Source of the DNA: Cytophagaceae bacterium
GTDB taxonomy: Bacteria > Bacteroidota > Bacteroidia > Cytophagales > Cytophagaceae
Length of the DNA: 33,419 nt
NCBI GenBank assembly: GCA_019746425.1
Contig: JAIERY010000107.1
Coordinates: 1 to 33,419, forward strand
Direction of reading: 5' to 3'
Numbering within the stretch: position 1 is the first letter of the stretch; the number at the start of each line of letters is the position of its first letter. Positions 20,020 to 29,150 of the stretch are shown here, piece after piece. The translations under genes were made by a program, and so were the position numbers. Under the pieces are notes generated by a model, which did not search any database, had not been told where the DNA came from, and worked only from the letters and a program-made list of their open reading frames with translations.

Positions 20020-20958
20020 ATGAAAGTATCCGTAGTAGGTGCAGGAAACGTTGGCGCTACATGTGCAGATGTTTTGGCATACAAAGAAATTGCAAATGAA
20101 ATTGTATTGCTTGATATCAGAGAAGGTTTTGCAGAAGGTAAAGCCCTGGACATCTGGCAAAAAGCCCCCATTGATGTATATGACAGCAAAACCATCGGGG
20201 TTACGAATGATTATTCCAAAACTGCCAACTCAGATGTTGTAGTGATTACTTCAGGCTTACCAAGAAAACCGGGAATGTCAAGAGATGACCTCATATCTAC
20301 CAACGCTGCTATTGTACAATCAGTAACAGAAAACGTAATAAAGCATTCCCCTAATTGCATCATCATAGTGGTTTCAAACCCGCTTGATGTAATGACTTAC
20401 TGCGCACATCTTGCTTCAAAATTCCCAAGAACAAGACTAATGGGTATGGCAGGAATTCTGGACACTGCAAGATACAGAGCTTTTCTTGCTGACGAAATCG
20501 GATGTTCTCCTAAAGAAATTCAGGCCATGCTTCTTGGCGGACACGGAGATACCATGGTACCGCTTCCAAGATATACTACTGTAGCCGGTATCCCGGTAAC
20601 TGAACTAGTTGCAAAAGACAAACTGGATGCAATCATTGAAAGAACGAAAACAGGCGGCGGAGAATTGGTAAAGCTCATGGGAACTTCTGCATGGTATGCC
20701 CCGGGATCTGCTGCTGCTCAAATGGTAGAAGCAATTGTAAAAGATCAGAAAAGAATTGTTCCGGTTTGCATCAAACTGGATGGAGAATATGGAATTAACG
20801 ATTGCTATCTTGGCGTTCCGGTAGTGTTAGGAAAAAATGGTGTTGAAAGAGTAATCGAACTTCAGTTAAATGATGATGAGAAAGCTTTACTTCAGACTTC
20901 CAGGAAACATGTGAAAGAAGTAATGAATGTGTTAGACAACATGCACGCTAAAGCTTAA
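20020..20958 (+). CDS. mdh: Malate dehydrogenase
   Basis: MKVSVVGAGNVGATCADVLA; VITSGLPRKPGMSRDDLI; NPLDVMTY; MAGILDTARYRAFLA; LLGGHGDTMVPLPRYTTVAGIP. Confidence 0.97.
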   Translation: MKVSVVGAGNVGATCADVLAYKEIANEIVLLDIREGFAEGKALDIWQKAPIDVYDSKTIGVTNDYSKTANSDVVVITSGLPRKPGMSRDDLISTNAAIVQSVTENVIKHSPNCIIIVVSNPLDVMTYCAHLASKFPRTRLMGMAGILDTARYRAFLADEIGCSPKEIQAMLLGGHGDTMVPLPRYTTVAGIPVTELVAKDKLDAIIERTKTGGGELVKLMGTSAWYAPGSAAAQMVEAIVKDQKRIVPVCIKLDGEYGINDCYLGVPVVLGKNGVERVIELQLNDDEKALLQTSRKHVKEVMNVLDNMHAKA

Positions 20959-20979
20959 TATAATTTTCTAATAAAAACC

Positions 20980-21013
20980 AAAAGCTCTTCCGTTCCGGGA
21001 AGAGCTTTTTTTA
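20980..21013. terminator. Intrinsic terminator between convergent mdh and methyltransferase genes
   Basis: aaaagctcttcc gttccg ggaagagctttttttatttt. Confidence 0.9.
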
Positions 21014-21033
21014 TTTTAATATTTTTCAAATAA

Positions 21034-21687
21034 TTATTTTACCAGGATGTAAACTGTTCTTTCCTTATCCTGGGAAGTTTTGTAGTACAAAGATTTGATC
21101 TCTTTATATCCTATCTTTTTAGCCAGTTCTCTCATTTCATCTTCATCCGGAATATAACAGGTAAGGCTCCCGAAAGGAGATTCCCATACCAGATTTTTAG
21201 CATCGAGGTGTTTACCTATGGTTTTAATGCCAAGCCTGGGAATGTCTATAATTACCTTTCCATTTTCATTCAGCATATGATAGATATTCTGCATAGAGTG
21301 AAACTGTTGCTCTTTGGAAAATTCTATAAATATGGACCACATCCATAAGGCTGCATCGATCTTGGTCTTTGGAGTAAATGTTTTGATATCCTCATCGGAA
21401 ATTTCAATATCAGGCATTTTTCCATAAGTCTCTCTTATATGAGAAACAAAAGGAAAACTCCTTTCAACCGCAATAATTTTTCCTTTATAGCCTTTTTTCA
21501 GCAAAAAGTCTATACACCTTCCAAAGCCCGCACCCACTTCCAGAATGGTTCCAGAGTTTTTAATATGAGGGTAAATAAATTCCAGATCAACATTGGTATC
21601 AAAGCCACCCTGCTTGGCAAGATCCATCTGGAAGCCCAGATTGGCTTTATTATAATGATCCAGGTTTTTATCGTTCATTCTAAACAA
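21034..21687 (-). CDS. Class I SAM-dependent methyltransferase
   Basis: SAM-binding motif I GTILEVGAGFGRCIDFLLKKGYKGKIIAVERS, followed by ALWMWSIFIEFS...LNENGKVIIDIPRLG. Confidence 0.85.
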   Translation of the reverse strand: MFRMNDKNLDHYNKANLGFQMDLAKQGGFDTNVDLEFIYPHIKNSGTILEVGAGFGRCIDFLLKKGYKGKIIAVERSFPFVSHIRETYGKMPDIEISDEDIKTFTPKTKIDAALWMWSIFIEFSKEQQFHSMQNIYHMLNENGKVIIDIPRLGIKTIGKHLDAKNLVWESPFGSLTCYIPDEDEMRELAKKIGYKEIKSLYYKTSQDKERTVYILVK

Positions 21688-21773
21688 TTTGCTTCTTATC
21701 TGTATTTATAATACTAATCTTAATTTTTATTATACGGAGAAGACATGAAACCGATGTCTTTTTTTCAGAAAAT

Positions 21774-23789
21774 ATGAGACTCAAATCTTTTATATTTTTT
21801 GCCCTCGCAGGCTTATATAACACTTTTGGTTATACCAATACTGAAAAGAGTCCGATTAATAACCTGAAAATTGAGGCCCCTGAATATGTTATTGGGGATC
21901 AGTTTGCTGAAATTAAATTCGAAGCTCTTAATCCCAAAGGTTATCCCGACAGCGCCGTACATGGAAAAAGAACTATTAAGATCAATGGTGAGAACAGTGT
22001 CATAGATTTTACTTATGGCCAGGCCTTTTCCACCTTTCAAGTATCAAAAACACAAAGTCTGTCTATTGAAGTTCCCGAATCACAAATTAAAGCATCCTTA
22101 AAAATAAGATGTCTTCCGCCCTGGCTCAGCATTATACCTCCGCTTATAGCTATAGTACTGGCTCTCATTACCAAAGAAGTGATTATATCTTTATTTGCCA
22201 GCATATTCCTGGGAGTGCTGACGCTTAAGGGATTTGAACTCTCCAATATCATCCCTGCCCTCGTAACAGTAATAGACACCTATATCCTGAATTCACTCAA
22301 CAATACTCAGCATTTATCCGTGATCATTTTCTCTTTTCTGATTGGGGGAATGGTTTCTCTTATATCTCAGAATGGCGGCATGAAGGGTATCGTAAACAGG
22401 CTTTCAGGATTTGCGCATTCATCCAGAAGCTCACAGCTTACCGCTTTTTTTATGAGCCTGGGAATTTTTTATGATAATTATGCCAATACTCTTATTGTAG
22501 GAAATACAATGAGGCCTGTAACTGACAAATATAAAGTATCGAGAGAAAAGCTCGCTTTTATTGTTCATGGCACCGCAGCTTCTGTTACTTCAATTGCCTT
22601 TGTCACCACCTGGATCGGCGCTGAACTTGGCTATATTAATGATGCCATAGCCAACCTGGGCATAGAAGAAAGAACCTATAGTCTTTTTCTGAAGTCACTT
22701 CAGTTTGCATTTTATCCTGTGCTCATGCTGTTTTTTATTTTCTTCCTGATTTTTCTGAAAAAAGATTATGGACCCATGAACCGCGCTGAAGTAGAAAGAC
22801 GCAATGCAGGAGTGATCAACGAGAATCAGGACACTAAAGAAAAAGAAGAAATCGAGGAAGACATTAAATTGCTTAAACCCCAGGAAGAAGGAAAGCAAAG
22901 ATGGCTCAACGCATTTATTCCCGTAATGGCCGTAATTGTAATTGCCTTTGCAGGGCTGCTTATTACGGGAGCAAAAAACTCTTATGTACAGCTTCTGCAC
23001 TCAGGAATAAAAATCCATTACTATTCTTTTTCTGAGGTCTGGGATAATCTCAATGTGCTGCACAAAGACAAAAGTGATAACGTCTTTCATAAAATAGGAG
23101 TACTCATAGGAAATTCCGATTTCTATATTCCTTTGCTCTGGTCTGCTTTTGCAGGCGTGAGCTGTGCAGTGCTTCTGACTATAGTCCAGAAAAGGAATAA
23201 AATAAGAGTAGTCATGGAAAGCATGGTGCATGGATTCAGAATGGTACTGTCAGCAGTGATTATCCTGGTTTTTGCATGGGCGCTCGCTGAAGTGATAGAG
23301 GATCTGCATACTTCAGATTACATTTCCACTCTTATCTCTTCCAAGTTTATTTATCCGCAATTCCTTCCTGCCATCATATTTATCCTGGCCGGATTGTTTT
23401 CTTTTGCGACCGGCTCCGTTTGGGGGACTATGGCGATCTTATATCCATTGCTTCTGCCGGTAACGTGGATATTGTGTGTCAGTACAGGATTTGAATTAAA
23501 ATCATCTCAGGAAATTTTATATGCAGTGACCGCAGCCATTATTACCGGCTCGACATTCGGCAACCATTGTTCACCGATTTCCGATACTACCATTGTAAGC
23601 TCCATCTCTTCGGATTGCGACCATGTGACACACATCAAGACTCAATTGCCTTATGCCTTAACTGTAGCGGGCATTAGTTTTTTATTATTTCTTTTTATGC
23701 TGACGGGTTTGCACTGGGCAATCAATTACCTGCTTGGGATTGCATTGATTTTTGTAATTGTTAAATACCTCGGGAAGACAACAGAATAA
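21774..23789 (+). CDS. NhaC-family Na+/H+ antiporter-like transporter with N-terminal signal peptide and extracytoplasmic beta domain
   Basis: Signal peptide, then ~90-aa polar region, then multiple TM helices with LGIFYDNYANTLIVGNTMRPVTDKYKVSREKLAFIVHGTAASVTSIAFVTTWIGAELGYI and GSTFGNHCSPISDTTIVSSISSDCDHVTHI. Confidence 0.9.
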   Translation: MRLKSFIFFALAGLYNTFGYTNTEKSPINNLKIEAPEYVIGDQFAEIKFEALNPKGYPDSAVHGKRTIKINGENSVIDFTYGQAFSTFQVSKTQSLSIEVPESQIKASLKIRCLPPWLSIIPPLIAIVLALITKEVIISLFASIFLGVLTLKGFELSNIIPALVTVIDTYILNSLNNTQHLSVIIFSFLIGGMVSLISQNGGMKGIVNRLSGFAHSSRSSQLTAFFMSLGIFYDNYANTLIVGNTMRPVTDKYKVSREKLAFIVHGTAASVTSIAFVTTWIGAELGYINDAIANLGIEERTYSLFLKSLQFAFYPVLMLFFIFFLIFLKKDYGPMNRAEVERRNAGVINENQDTKEKEEIEEDIKLLKPQEEGKQRWLNAFIPVMAVIVIAFAGLLITGAKNSYVQLLHSGIKIHYYSFSEVWDNLNVLHKDKSDNVFHKIGVLIGNSDFYIPLLWSAFAGVSCAVLLTIVQKRNKIRVVMESMVHGFRMVLSAVIILVFAWALAEVIEDLHTSDYISTLISSKFIYPQFLPAIIFILAGLFSFATGSVWGTMAILYPLLLPVTWILCVSTGFELKSSQEILYAVTAAIITGSTFGNHCSPISDTTIVSSISSDCDHVTHIKTQLPYALTVAGISFLLFLFMLTGLHWAINYLLGIALIFVIVKYLGKTTE

Positions 23790-23797
23790 GATAGATG

Positions 23798-24373
23798 TTA
23801 GATGTTAGATCTAAAGTTTAAATTTTTATCTATAATACATCTTTCAGTTTTTAATTTATGTAGTTCGGCTTCGATGCTTAAATTGGTTTTACGATTATCC
23901 AGTTGCTCTTTATATTCTTTCTTTAACTCTTTTCTTTTAATAGCTTCCAGGTATCTTCTCACATCTTCCCTTGTTTCAAGAATTAAACCGGGAACGGTTT
24001 TCAGATTATTCGCTTCATCTTTTGCTACCATGGTAAAGTAGGAAGTATTGGTATGTTTTGAAGCGCCTGTTTTAACATTTTCAGCTACAACTTTAATACC
24101 TATCACAAGTGAGGTTTTTCCTACATAGTTAATGGAAGCATGAAGCGAAACCAGGTCTCCTACTTCTACCGGCTGAAGAAAATCAACTGTATCAATAGAA
24201 ACAGTGACACAATAACTATTGGAATGTTTAGCGGCACAGGCATAAGCAACTTTGTCCATAAGGGATAACAATATTCCCCCATGTATTTTGCCGCCAAAGT
24301 TGGCATAGGAAGGAATCATCAGCTCTGTAATGGTAGTAACCGAGTAGCTTACAGGCTTGAATTCCTGGCTCAT
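23798..24373 (-). CDS. Acyl-CoA thioesterase (hotdog fold)
   Basis: TELMIPSYANFGGKIHGGILLSLMDKVAYACAAKHSNSYCVTVSIDTVDFLQPVEVGDLVSLHASINYVGKTSLVIGIKV. Confidence 0.9.
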   Translation of the reverse strand: MSQEFKPVSYSVTTITELMIPSYANFGGKIHGGILLSLMDKVAYACAAKHSNSYCVTVSIDTVDFLQPVEVGDLVSLHASINYVGKTSLVIGIKVVAENVKTGASKHTNTSYFTMVAKDEANNLKTVPGLILETREDVRRYLEAIKRKELKKEYKEQLDNRKTNLSIEAELHKLKTERCIIDKNLNFRSNI

Positions 24374-24385
24374 TGAAAATAAAAA

Positions 24386-25114
24386 TTATTTAATCCTGTT
24401 TTTTAATTCTTTCCTGATCTCAGGCAGACTGTTGTAAAGCTGTTCGTAATTATCAATCACAAAATATCTTTCCTGATATCTTCCTTTGATATAAGGAGTG
24501 TCGATGATCACAGGGATATTGAAATCGTATTTTGGTACGCCGGCGCTTAAGGAGTAAGCTGTCTCACCTCTTGAGGAAAGAAGGTGCGCGCCGTAAACTT
24601 TCAATTCATTTTCAGATACTTTTAATCCGAATTGTATCGTATGCCAGTAAATTCTTTTAAGTACTGAAATAGCTTCTTCGTTATTGATGTATTCCAGCGC
24701 AAGCTGACCAAGCCCTTGCAAATAATTGCAGTAATTTGGTCTTGTCAGGAGCGGAGTATGTCCTATCACGTCGTGAAAGATATCATATTCATCAATCTCT
24801 GCATCCATCTGATCAGCAGTTCTTATCCAGGTACGGCATGGATATTTTTTGTCGGCAAGCATACCGATGAATTCTTTATCCTCTACCATATTTTCCAAAG
24901 GAACAATTTCCCAATCTGTAAATATGCTCAACCTTTCATTGATCTCACTGAAATTCGGAATATGATCAGCAGGAAAGCCGATTTTTTTTAATCCTTCAAA
25001 TACTAAGGAATCTGCACTTTCAGGAAGCATTTGCATGATTCTGCTAAAGAGAATAGTCCATACTCTGTGATCTTCCTCTGTATAATTAGAATAAATCTGC
25101 TGTGTTTTTGTCAT
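24386..25114 (-). CDS. phhA: Phenylalanine 4-hydroxylase (monomeric aromatic amino acid hydroxylase)
   Basis: PCRTWIRTADQMD...DEYDIFHDVIGHTPLLTRPNYCNYLQGLGQLAL (HxxxGHxP iron site), RIYWHTIQFGL, YGAHLLSSRGE. Confidence 0.93.
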   Translation of the reverse strand: MTKTQQIYSNYTEEDHRVWTILFSRIMQMLPESADSLVFEGLKKIGFPADHIPNFSEINERLSIFTDWEIVPLENMVEDKEFIGMLADKKYPCRTWIRTADQMDAEIDEYDIFHDVIGHTPLLTRPNYCNYLQGLGQLALEYINNEEAISVLKRIYWHTIQFGLKVSENELKVYGAHLLSSRGETAYSLSAGVPKYDFNIPVIIDTPYIKGRYQERYFVIDNYEQLYNSLPEIRKELKNRIK

Positions 25115-25189
25115 TGGGCTACAGGCCTTTAAAATTGGTAATTGAATTATGGTAAAAATATCAAAAAAAATAAGATTTGGAAAGATATT

Positions 25190-26179
25190 TTACCGCTCCT
25201 CTCTAAAAATTTTCAACAATTTCAAGGCAGCATGAATAGGCGGGATTTTTCCGTGCAATACTTCCTTTTCTATCTGTGGATAATTCTTTTTTACATTTTC
25301 CGAATGATAAAATTCCTCCTGTAGCAATTCCAGCAAAGCTTGTTTCATCCATTGGATATTCTGATTCATTCTGTTATTTACAAAATACCCCTTCGATTTA
25401 AAATCTGAAGAAACTTTTAAAAGTGCATTCCAGGTTTCGGCAATGCCATTTTTTTCCAGAGAAGAAACTGTCATAACCGGCGGCTTGAATCCCTGCATTT
25501 TTTCCGGAAGTACTTCTACCATCATTTCAACTTCTTTTTTAAGCCTTCGTGCATGCTGCAGATTTTCTCCATCTGCTTTATTGATCAGAATTATGTCGGC
25601 GAGTTCTATAATTCCCTTTTTCATTATCTGCAGTTCGTCTCCCGCCCCGGTGATCAGGATCAAGAGAAAAAGATCTACCATCTCATACACCTGGGTTTCT
25701 ACCTGACCAACTCCGACTGTTTCTACCAGTATCACTTCATAGCCGGCTGCTTCACATAACAAAGTTGTTTCCCTCGTCCGGCGGGTGATACCGCTCAAAG
25801 AATTGCCTGTAGGCGAAGGGCGGATAAAAGCCAGAGGATCCCTGGACAACTCCTCCATTCTTGTTTTATCTCCGAGTATACTTCCCTTAGAGCTTAGGCT
25901 CGAAGGATCTACTGTCAGTACTGCTACTTTTATATTTTGAGAAGTGAGATGTTTTCCCAGGGCCTCCAGGAAAGTGCTTTTACCGGCGCCAGGTATTCCG
26001 GTCACAGCAATGCGCAGGGATTTGCCGGTGAGAGGCATAATTTTTTCAAGCAGTTCACGTGACCTTTCCTGGTCTTCAGCAAGCTGACTTTCTATAAGAG
26101 TAATGGCTTTACTGAGGATGTTTCTTTCACCCGAAATAATTCCTTCAAATAGTTCGTTTGTGGATAACCGTTTATTCAT
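25190..26179 (-). CDS. meaB: Methylmalonyl-CoA mutase-associated GTPase MeaB (ArgK family)
   Basis: RIAVTGIPGAGKSTFLEALGKHL; VLTVDPSSLSSKGSILGDKTRMEELSRDPLAFIRPSPTGNSLSGITRRTRET; VILVETVGVGQVE; INKADGEN. Confidence 0.96.
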   Translation of the reverse strand: MNKRLSTNELFEGIISGERNILSKAITLIESQLAEDQERSRELLEKIMPLTGKSLRIAVTGIPGAGKSTFLEALGKHLTSQNIKVAVLTVDPSSLSSKGSILGDKTRMEELSRDPLAFIRPSPTGNSLSGITRRTRETTLLCEAAGYEVILVETVGVGQVETQVYEMVDLFLLILITGAGDELQIMKKGIIELADIILINKADGENLQHARRLKKEVEMMVEVLPEKMQGFKPPVMTVSSLEKNGIAETWNALLKVSSDFKSKGYFVNNRMNQNIQWMKQALLELLQEEFYHSENVKKNYPQIEKEVLHGKIPPIHAALKLLKIFREER

Positions 26180-26281
26180 TTTATCCGTATGATCAAAACC
26201 CGAGATTTTAAGCCAATTTGAGAAAATTCTAACTAAAAAAATATTAAATTTACCTTCTGTCTCAAACTGTAACCCTTAATT

Positions 26282-27613
26282 ATGAAGAAAAAAGGCTTAT
26301 TCATCGATAGTTTCTTTGCCACCTTATTTATTGGAATATCCATATACTTGTTGTCTTTTATACAGTTTAATTCCGATTTGTTTAATCCAATAGCAAAGGC
26401 ATTCGGAGACTTTAAACTGACTGATATAGTATTTTCTCAGCTCAGAGAAAGCCCTAAAGTGGATGAACGCATTGTAATGGTAAACATTGGTTATCAGGGG
26501 AGAGATACCATTGCCAAGATGATAAACATTTTAAATGAAGGAAAGCCAAAGGTTATTGGTATAGATGCTTTTTTTCATGGCAGAAGACATCCTGATACGG
26601 ATTCTGCTCTTTCCAAAGCTTTTGCTAAAACAGGCAATCTGGTGCTAGTGAGTGGTTTGCTTGAAAATCCGGAAACCCAAACTATCGATAGTATGGAATT
26701 CACAGAGCCCATGTTTATGCAACATGCCATGCATGGATTTGCGGATATGATTACAGAAGGAAAGGATGTATTTAAAACTTCGCGTGATTGCATCATAAAA
26801 GATAAGGCCCCTCAGTATGGTATTGTAATGAAAAAATATATTGAAGATACCATAGTGGATGGTCAATATTATTCATGGGAAGAAGACGCTTCGCATTTTA
26901 AATCTCTAAACAAAGATTCTGTTATTTACTCATTTCCTGTAAAAATTGCGTCTGTTTATGCTCCGGAGAAGGTGAAAAAATTAATGGAAAGAGAAAAAGA
27001 TGTGGAGCCTATAAATTTTTTAGGAAATATAGATACACGTCAGGCAGGAGTTTCTTCTAACTCTAAAATCGCCTTCTTTGCTCTGGACTGGCAGCAAGTA
27101 ACTCAAAGACAATTTGAACCTGAAATATTAAAAGATAAGATCGTGATTATGGGATTTATGGGTGATACATTAGGAGAGAGATCTGCAACAGACATATTTT
27201 TTACGCCTTTAAATTACAATTATATAGGAAAAGCTAATCCAGACATGTTTGGAGTAGTAGTTCACGCCAATGTGGTTTCTATGATTTTAAATGAAAATTA
27301 TATCAATGATATGCCTGATTGGCTGAATTGGTTATTATCGGCTATTTTTGTATTCCTGAATGTGTGGTTTTTCTCTTATTTATACTACAAAATGGAGCTC
27401 TGGTACGATGGATTGAGCCTTTTGATTACCTTAGCAGAAATAGTCGTATTAATGCTTGTAGTGCTCCTGGTATTTAATGAATATAACTACAAAATTGATG
27501 TAACTATTGCATCTGTGGCATTATTCTTGACAGGTAATTTGATTGAAATATATTATGGGATTGCCAAACCGACAATCGTCAGATTCGGTAAGAAAATTCC
27601 AGTTTTTAAATAA
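26282..27613 (+). CDS. CHASE2-domain membrane protein with no cytoplasmic output domain
   Basis: N-terminal TM, CHASE2-like region (RIVMVNIGYQGRDTIAKMINILNEGKPKVIGIDAFFHGRRHPDTDSALSKAF...LKDKIVIMGFMGDT...DMFGVVVHANVVSMILNENYIN), C-terminal TM helices, ends soon after the last helix (IVRFGKKIPVFK*). Confidence 0.85.
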   Translation: MKKKGLFIDSFFATLFIGISIYLLSFIQFNSDLFNPIAKAFGDFKLTDIVFSQLRESPKVDERIVMVNIGYQGRDTIAKMINILNEGKPKVIGIDAFFHGRRHPDTDSALSKAFAKTGNLVLVSGLLENPETQTIDSMEFTEPMFMQHAMHGFADMITEGKDVFKTSRDCIIKDKAPQYGIVMKKYIEDTIVDGQYYSWEEDASHFKSLNKDSVIYSFPVKIASVYAPEKVKKLMEREKDVEPINFLGNIDTRQAGVSSNSKIAFFALDWQQVTQRQFEPEILKDKIVIMGFMGDTLGERSATDIFFTPLNYNYIGKANPDMFGVVVHANVVSMILNENYINDMPDWLNWLLSAIFVFLNVWFFSYLYYKMELWYDGLSLLITLAEIVVLMLVVLLVFNEYNYKIDVTIASVALFLTGNLIEIYYGIAKPTIVRFGKKIPVFK

Positions 27614-27663
27614 AAAATAGCTATATTTACCAAGTAATTAAACAGTTACAAACCGTTACGACT

Positions 27664-28599
27664 ATGAAACCTAAGTTTTTAAGTATTTTTATTTGCCTTT
27701 TGCTTGTTTCCAGCCTGACATTCGCTCAGGACGAAATGTTCAAAGTTTTAGCTTCTAAAGGCACTACCAAAGTTGTTTCACCAGGCTCCTCAGAGCAAAA
27801 ACCCGTTTTAGTGGGTAAAAAACTTTTTAAAGATGATAAAATCATTGTCGGAGAAGGTTCCTATTTAGGCTTAGCTCATAAAAGTGGAAAAACCATCGAG
27901 CTTAAAAAAGCCGGAACTTACGAGGTAGGCAAACTAGCGAGCGAAGTTGCTGCTCAAAACGCTACTGTGTCTAAAAAATATGTTGATTTTGTCGCTGGAG
28001 AAATTGCCTCAAAAGATGAGGACATGGCAAAAAACAGATACAAATACATGCAGGTAACAGGATCGGTAACCAGAGCTACACCAACTCCTGGCGCAAATCC
28101 AATCACTGTATTAACTCCTAAAGAAGTTTACACGCTGTCTTCTCCGGTAATGCTGAAGTGGATGCCGGTTTCTGAGGCTACTTCTTATGTAGTAACACTT
28201 ACAAACCTTGGCGAAGAGCCTGTATTCTCAGTAGAGACTAACGAAACTTCTGTTTTAGTTGATCTTGAGAAACTAAACTTCAAAACAGAGAAAAACCTGT
28301 TGTGGAAAGTAGTTGCAAAAGGCAATGACAAAACTGAATCTGAAGCATGCATCCTTAAATATGTAGACGAAGAAAAAGCTCCAAACCTTGAGAAGGCTGT
28401 AGCTGATATGAAATCAGAATTGAGCGAAGAAACAGCTCTTAACAAGATTGTTCTTGCTTCTTTCTACGAAGAAAACGGACTGCTTTTAGATGCTCTTGCA
28501 AACTATGAGGCTGCTATCAAACTAGAGCCAGAAGTGGAAGACTTCAAAGTAGCTTACGGACAATTCTTACAAAGAAATAACCTTGCTCAGGCAAAATAA
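27664..28599 (+). CDS. Secreted protein with FecR-like N-terminal segment, beta-sandwich-like middle and C-terminal TPR
   Basis: Signal peptide FLSIFICLLLVSSLTFAQ; FecR-like VGKKLFKDDKIIVGEGSYLGLAHKSGKTIELKKAGTYEVGKL; TPR-like ASFYEENGLLLDALANYEAAIKLEPEVEDFKVAYGQFL. Confidence 0.7.
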   Translation: MKPKFLSIFICLLLVSSLTFAQDEMFKVLASKGTTKVVSPGSSEQKPVLVGKKLFKDDKIIVGEGSYLGLAHKSGKTIELKKAGTYEVGKLASEVAAQNATVSKKYVDFVAGEIASKDEDMAKNRYKYMQVTGSVTRATPTPGANPITVLTPKEVYTLSSPVMLKWMPVSEATSYVVTLTNLGEEPVFSVETNETSVLVDLEKLNFKTEKNLLWKVVAKGNDKTESEACILKYVDEEKAPNLEKAVADMKSELSEETALNKIVLASFYEENGLLLDALANYEAAIKLEPEVEDFKVAYGQFLQRNNLAQAK

Positions 28600-28624
28600 G
28601 AAGACTTAAAAAACTATTAAATAT

Positions 28625-28656
28625 AAAAAAAGCCCGAATCACTTCGGGCTTTTTTA
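28625..28656. terminator. Intrinsic terminator downstream of the FecR-like/TPR gene
   Basis: aaaaaagcccgaa tcac ttcgggctttttt. Confidence 0.9.
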
Positions 28657-28720
28657 TTTGCCATCCATTAGTCCTTCCCAATCATCTCCTGATGCATACA
28701 GTCTGTTGAAATCGGCTCAA

Positions 28721-29107
28721 TCAACAATATCCGTTAGGATTAACATATTCGTCTTTTTTTAAGATAGAAAAATGCCGTAAGAAGGAGAATCACTCCTGAA
28801 AGAATTAAATGATACAATGAATATTGAAATAAAGATTTGCCACAATCACCGCTATATGCGCCCAGCCACCAAAACGGATGAATTATTAATAAGAAAATTA
28901 TGGAGAAGGGATTTATTATATAGTTGTAAAGCCTGGATCGTATCTGCAAAAAATAATCAGAGCGGATAAAACAACAGAGATTAATAAAGCTATTGTACCA
29001 AACCTTTGGTTTTCATATATCTCCTGGCCTGCCCCTTCACCCGAACAAGCCATAACTACATTGTAAAAAAAGAAAAAGCATAATAAAGCCATTATATACT
29101 TCTTCAT
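28721..29107 (-). pseudogene. Small membrane protein split by a frameshift in a homopolymer tract
   Basis: ORFs 28916-29107 and 28740-28949 join if one A (plus strand) is added to the A6 tract 28948-28953: ...LISVVLSALIIF(L)QIRSRLYNYIINPFSIIFLLIIHPFWWLGAYSGDCGKSLFQYSLYHLILSGVILLLTAFFYLKK. A possible second indel in T7 at 28754-28760 gives tail KKDEYVNPNGYC* ending at 28721. Confidence 0.6.
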
Positions 29108-29150
29108 GCTTTTTCTAATTCAAAATTTACAATTCAACATTCATAATTAT

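Noticed and set aside
23791-23815. Short tandem repeat gatgttagatgttagat
   Set aside because: Only about two 7-bp units; too small to interpret.
25275-26167. Two exact DnaA-box words (tgtggataa = TTATCCACA reverse complement) at 25275-25283 and 26159-26167
   Set aside because: Both are inside the meaB coding region, ~890 bp apart, with no AT-rich unwinding region or further boxes. Chance occurrence is likely.
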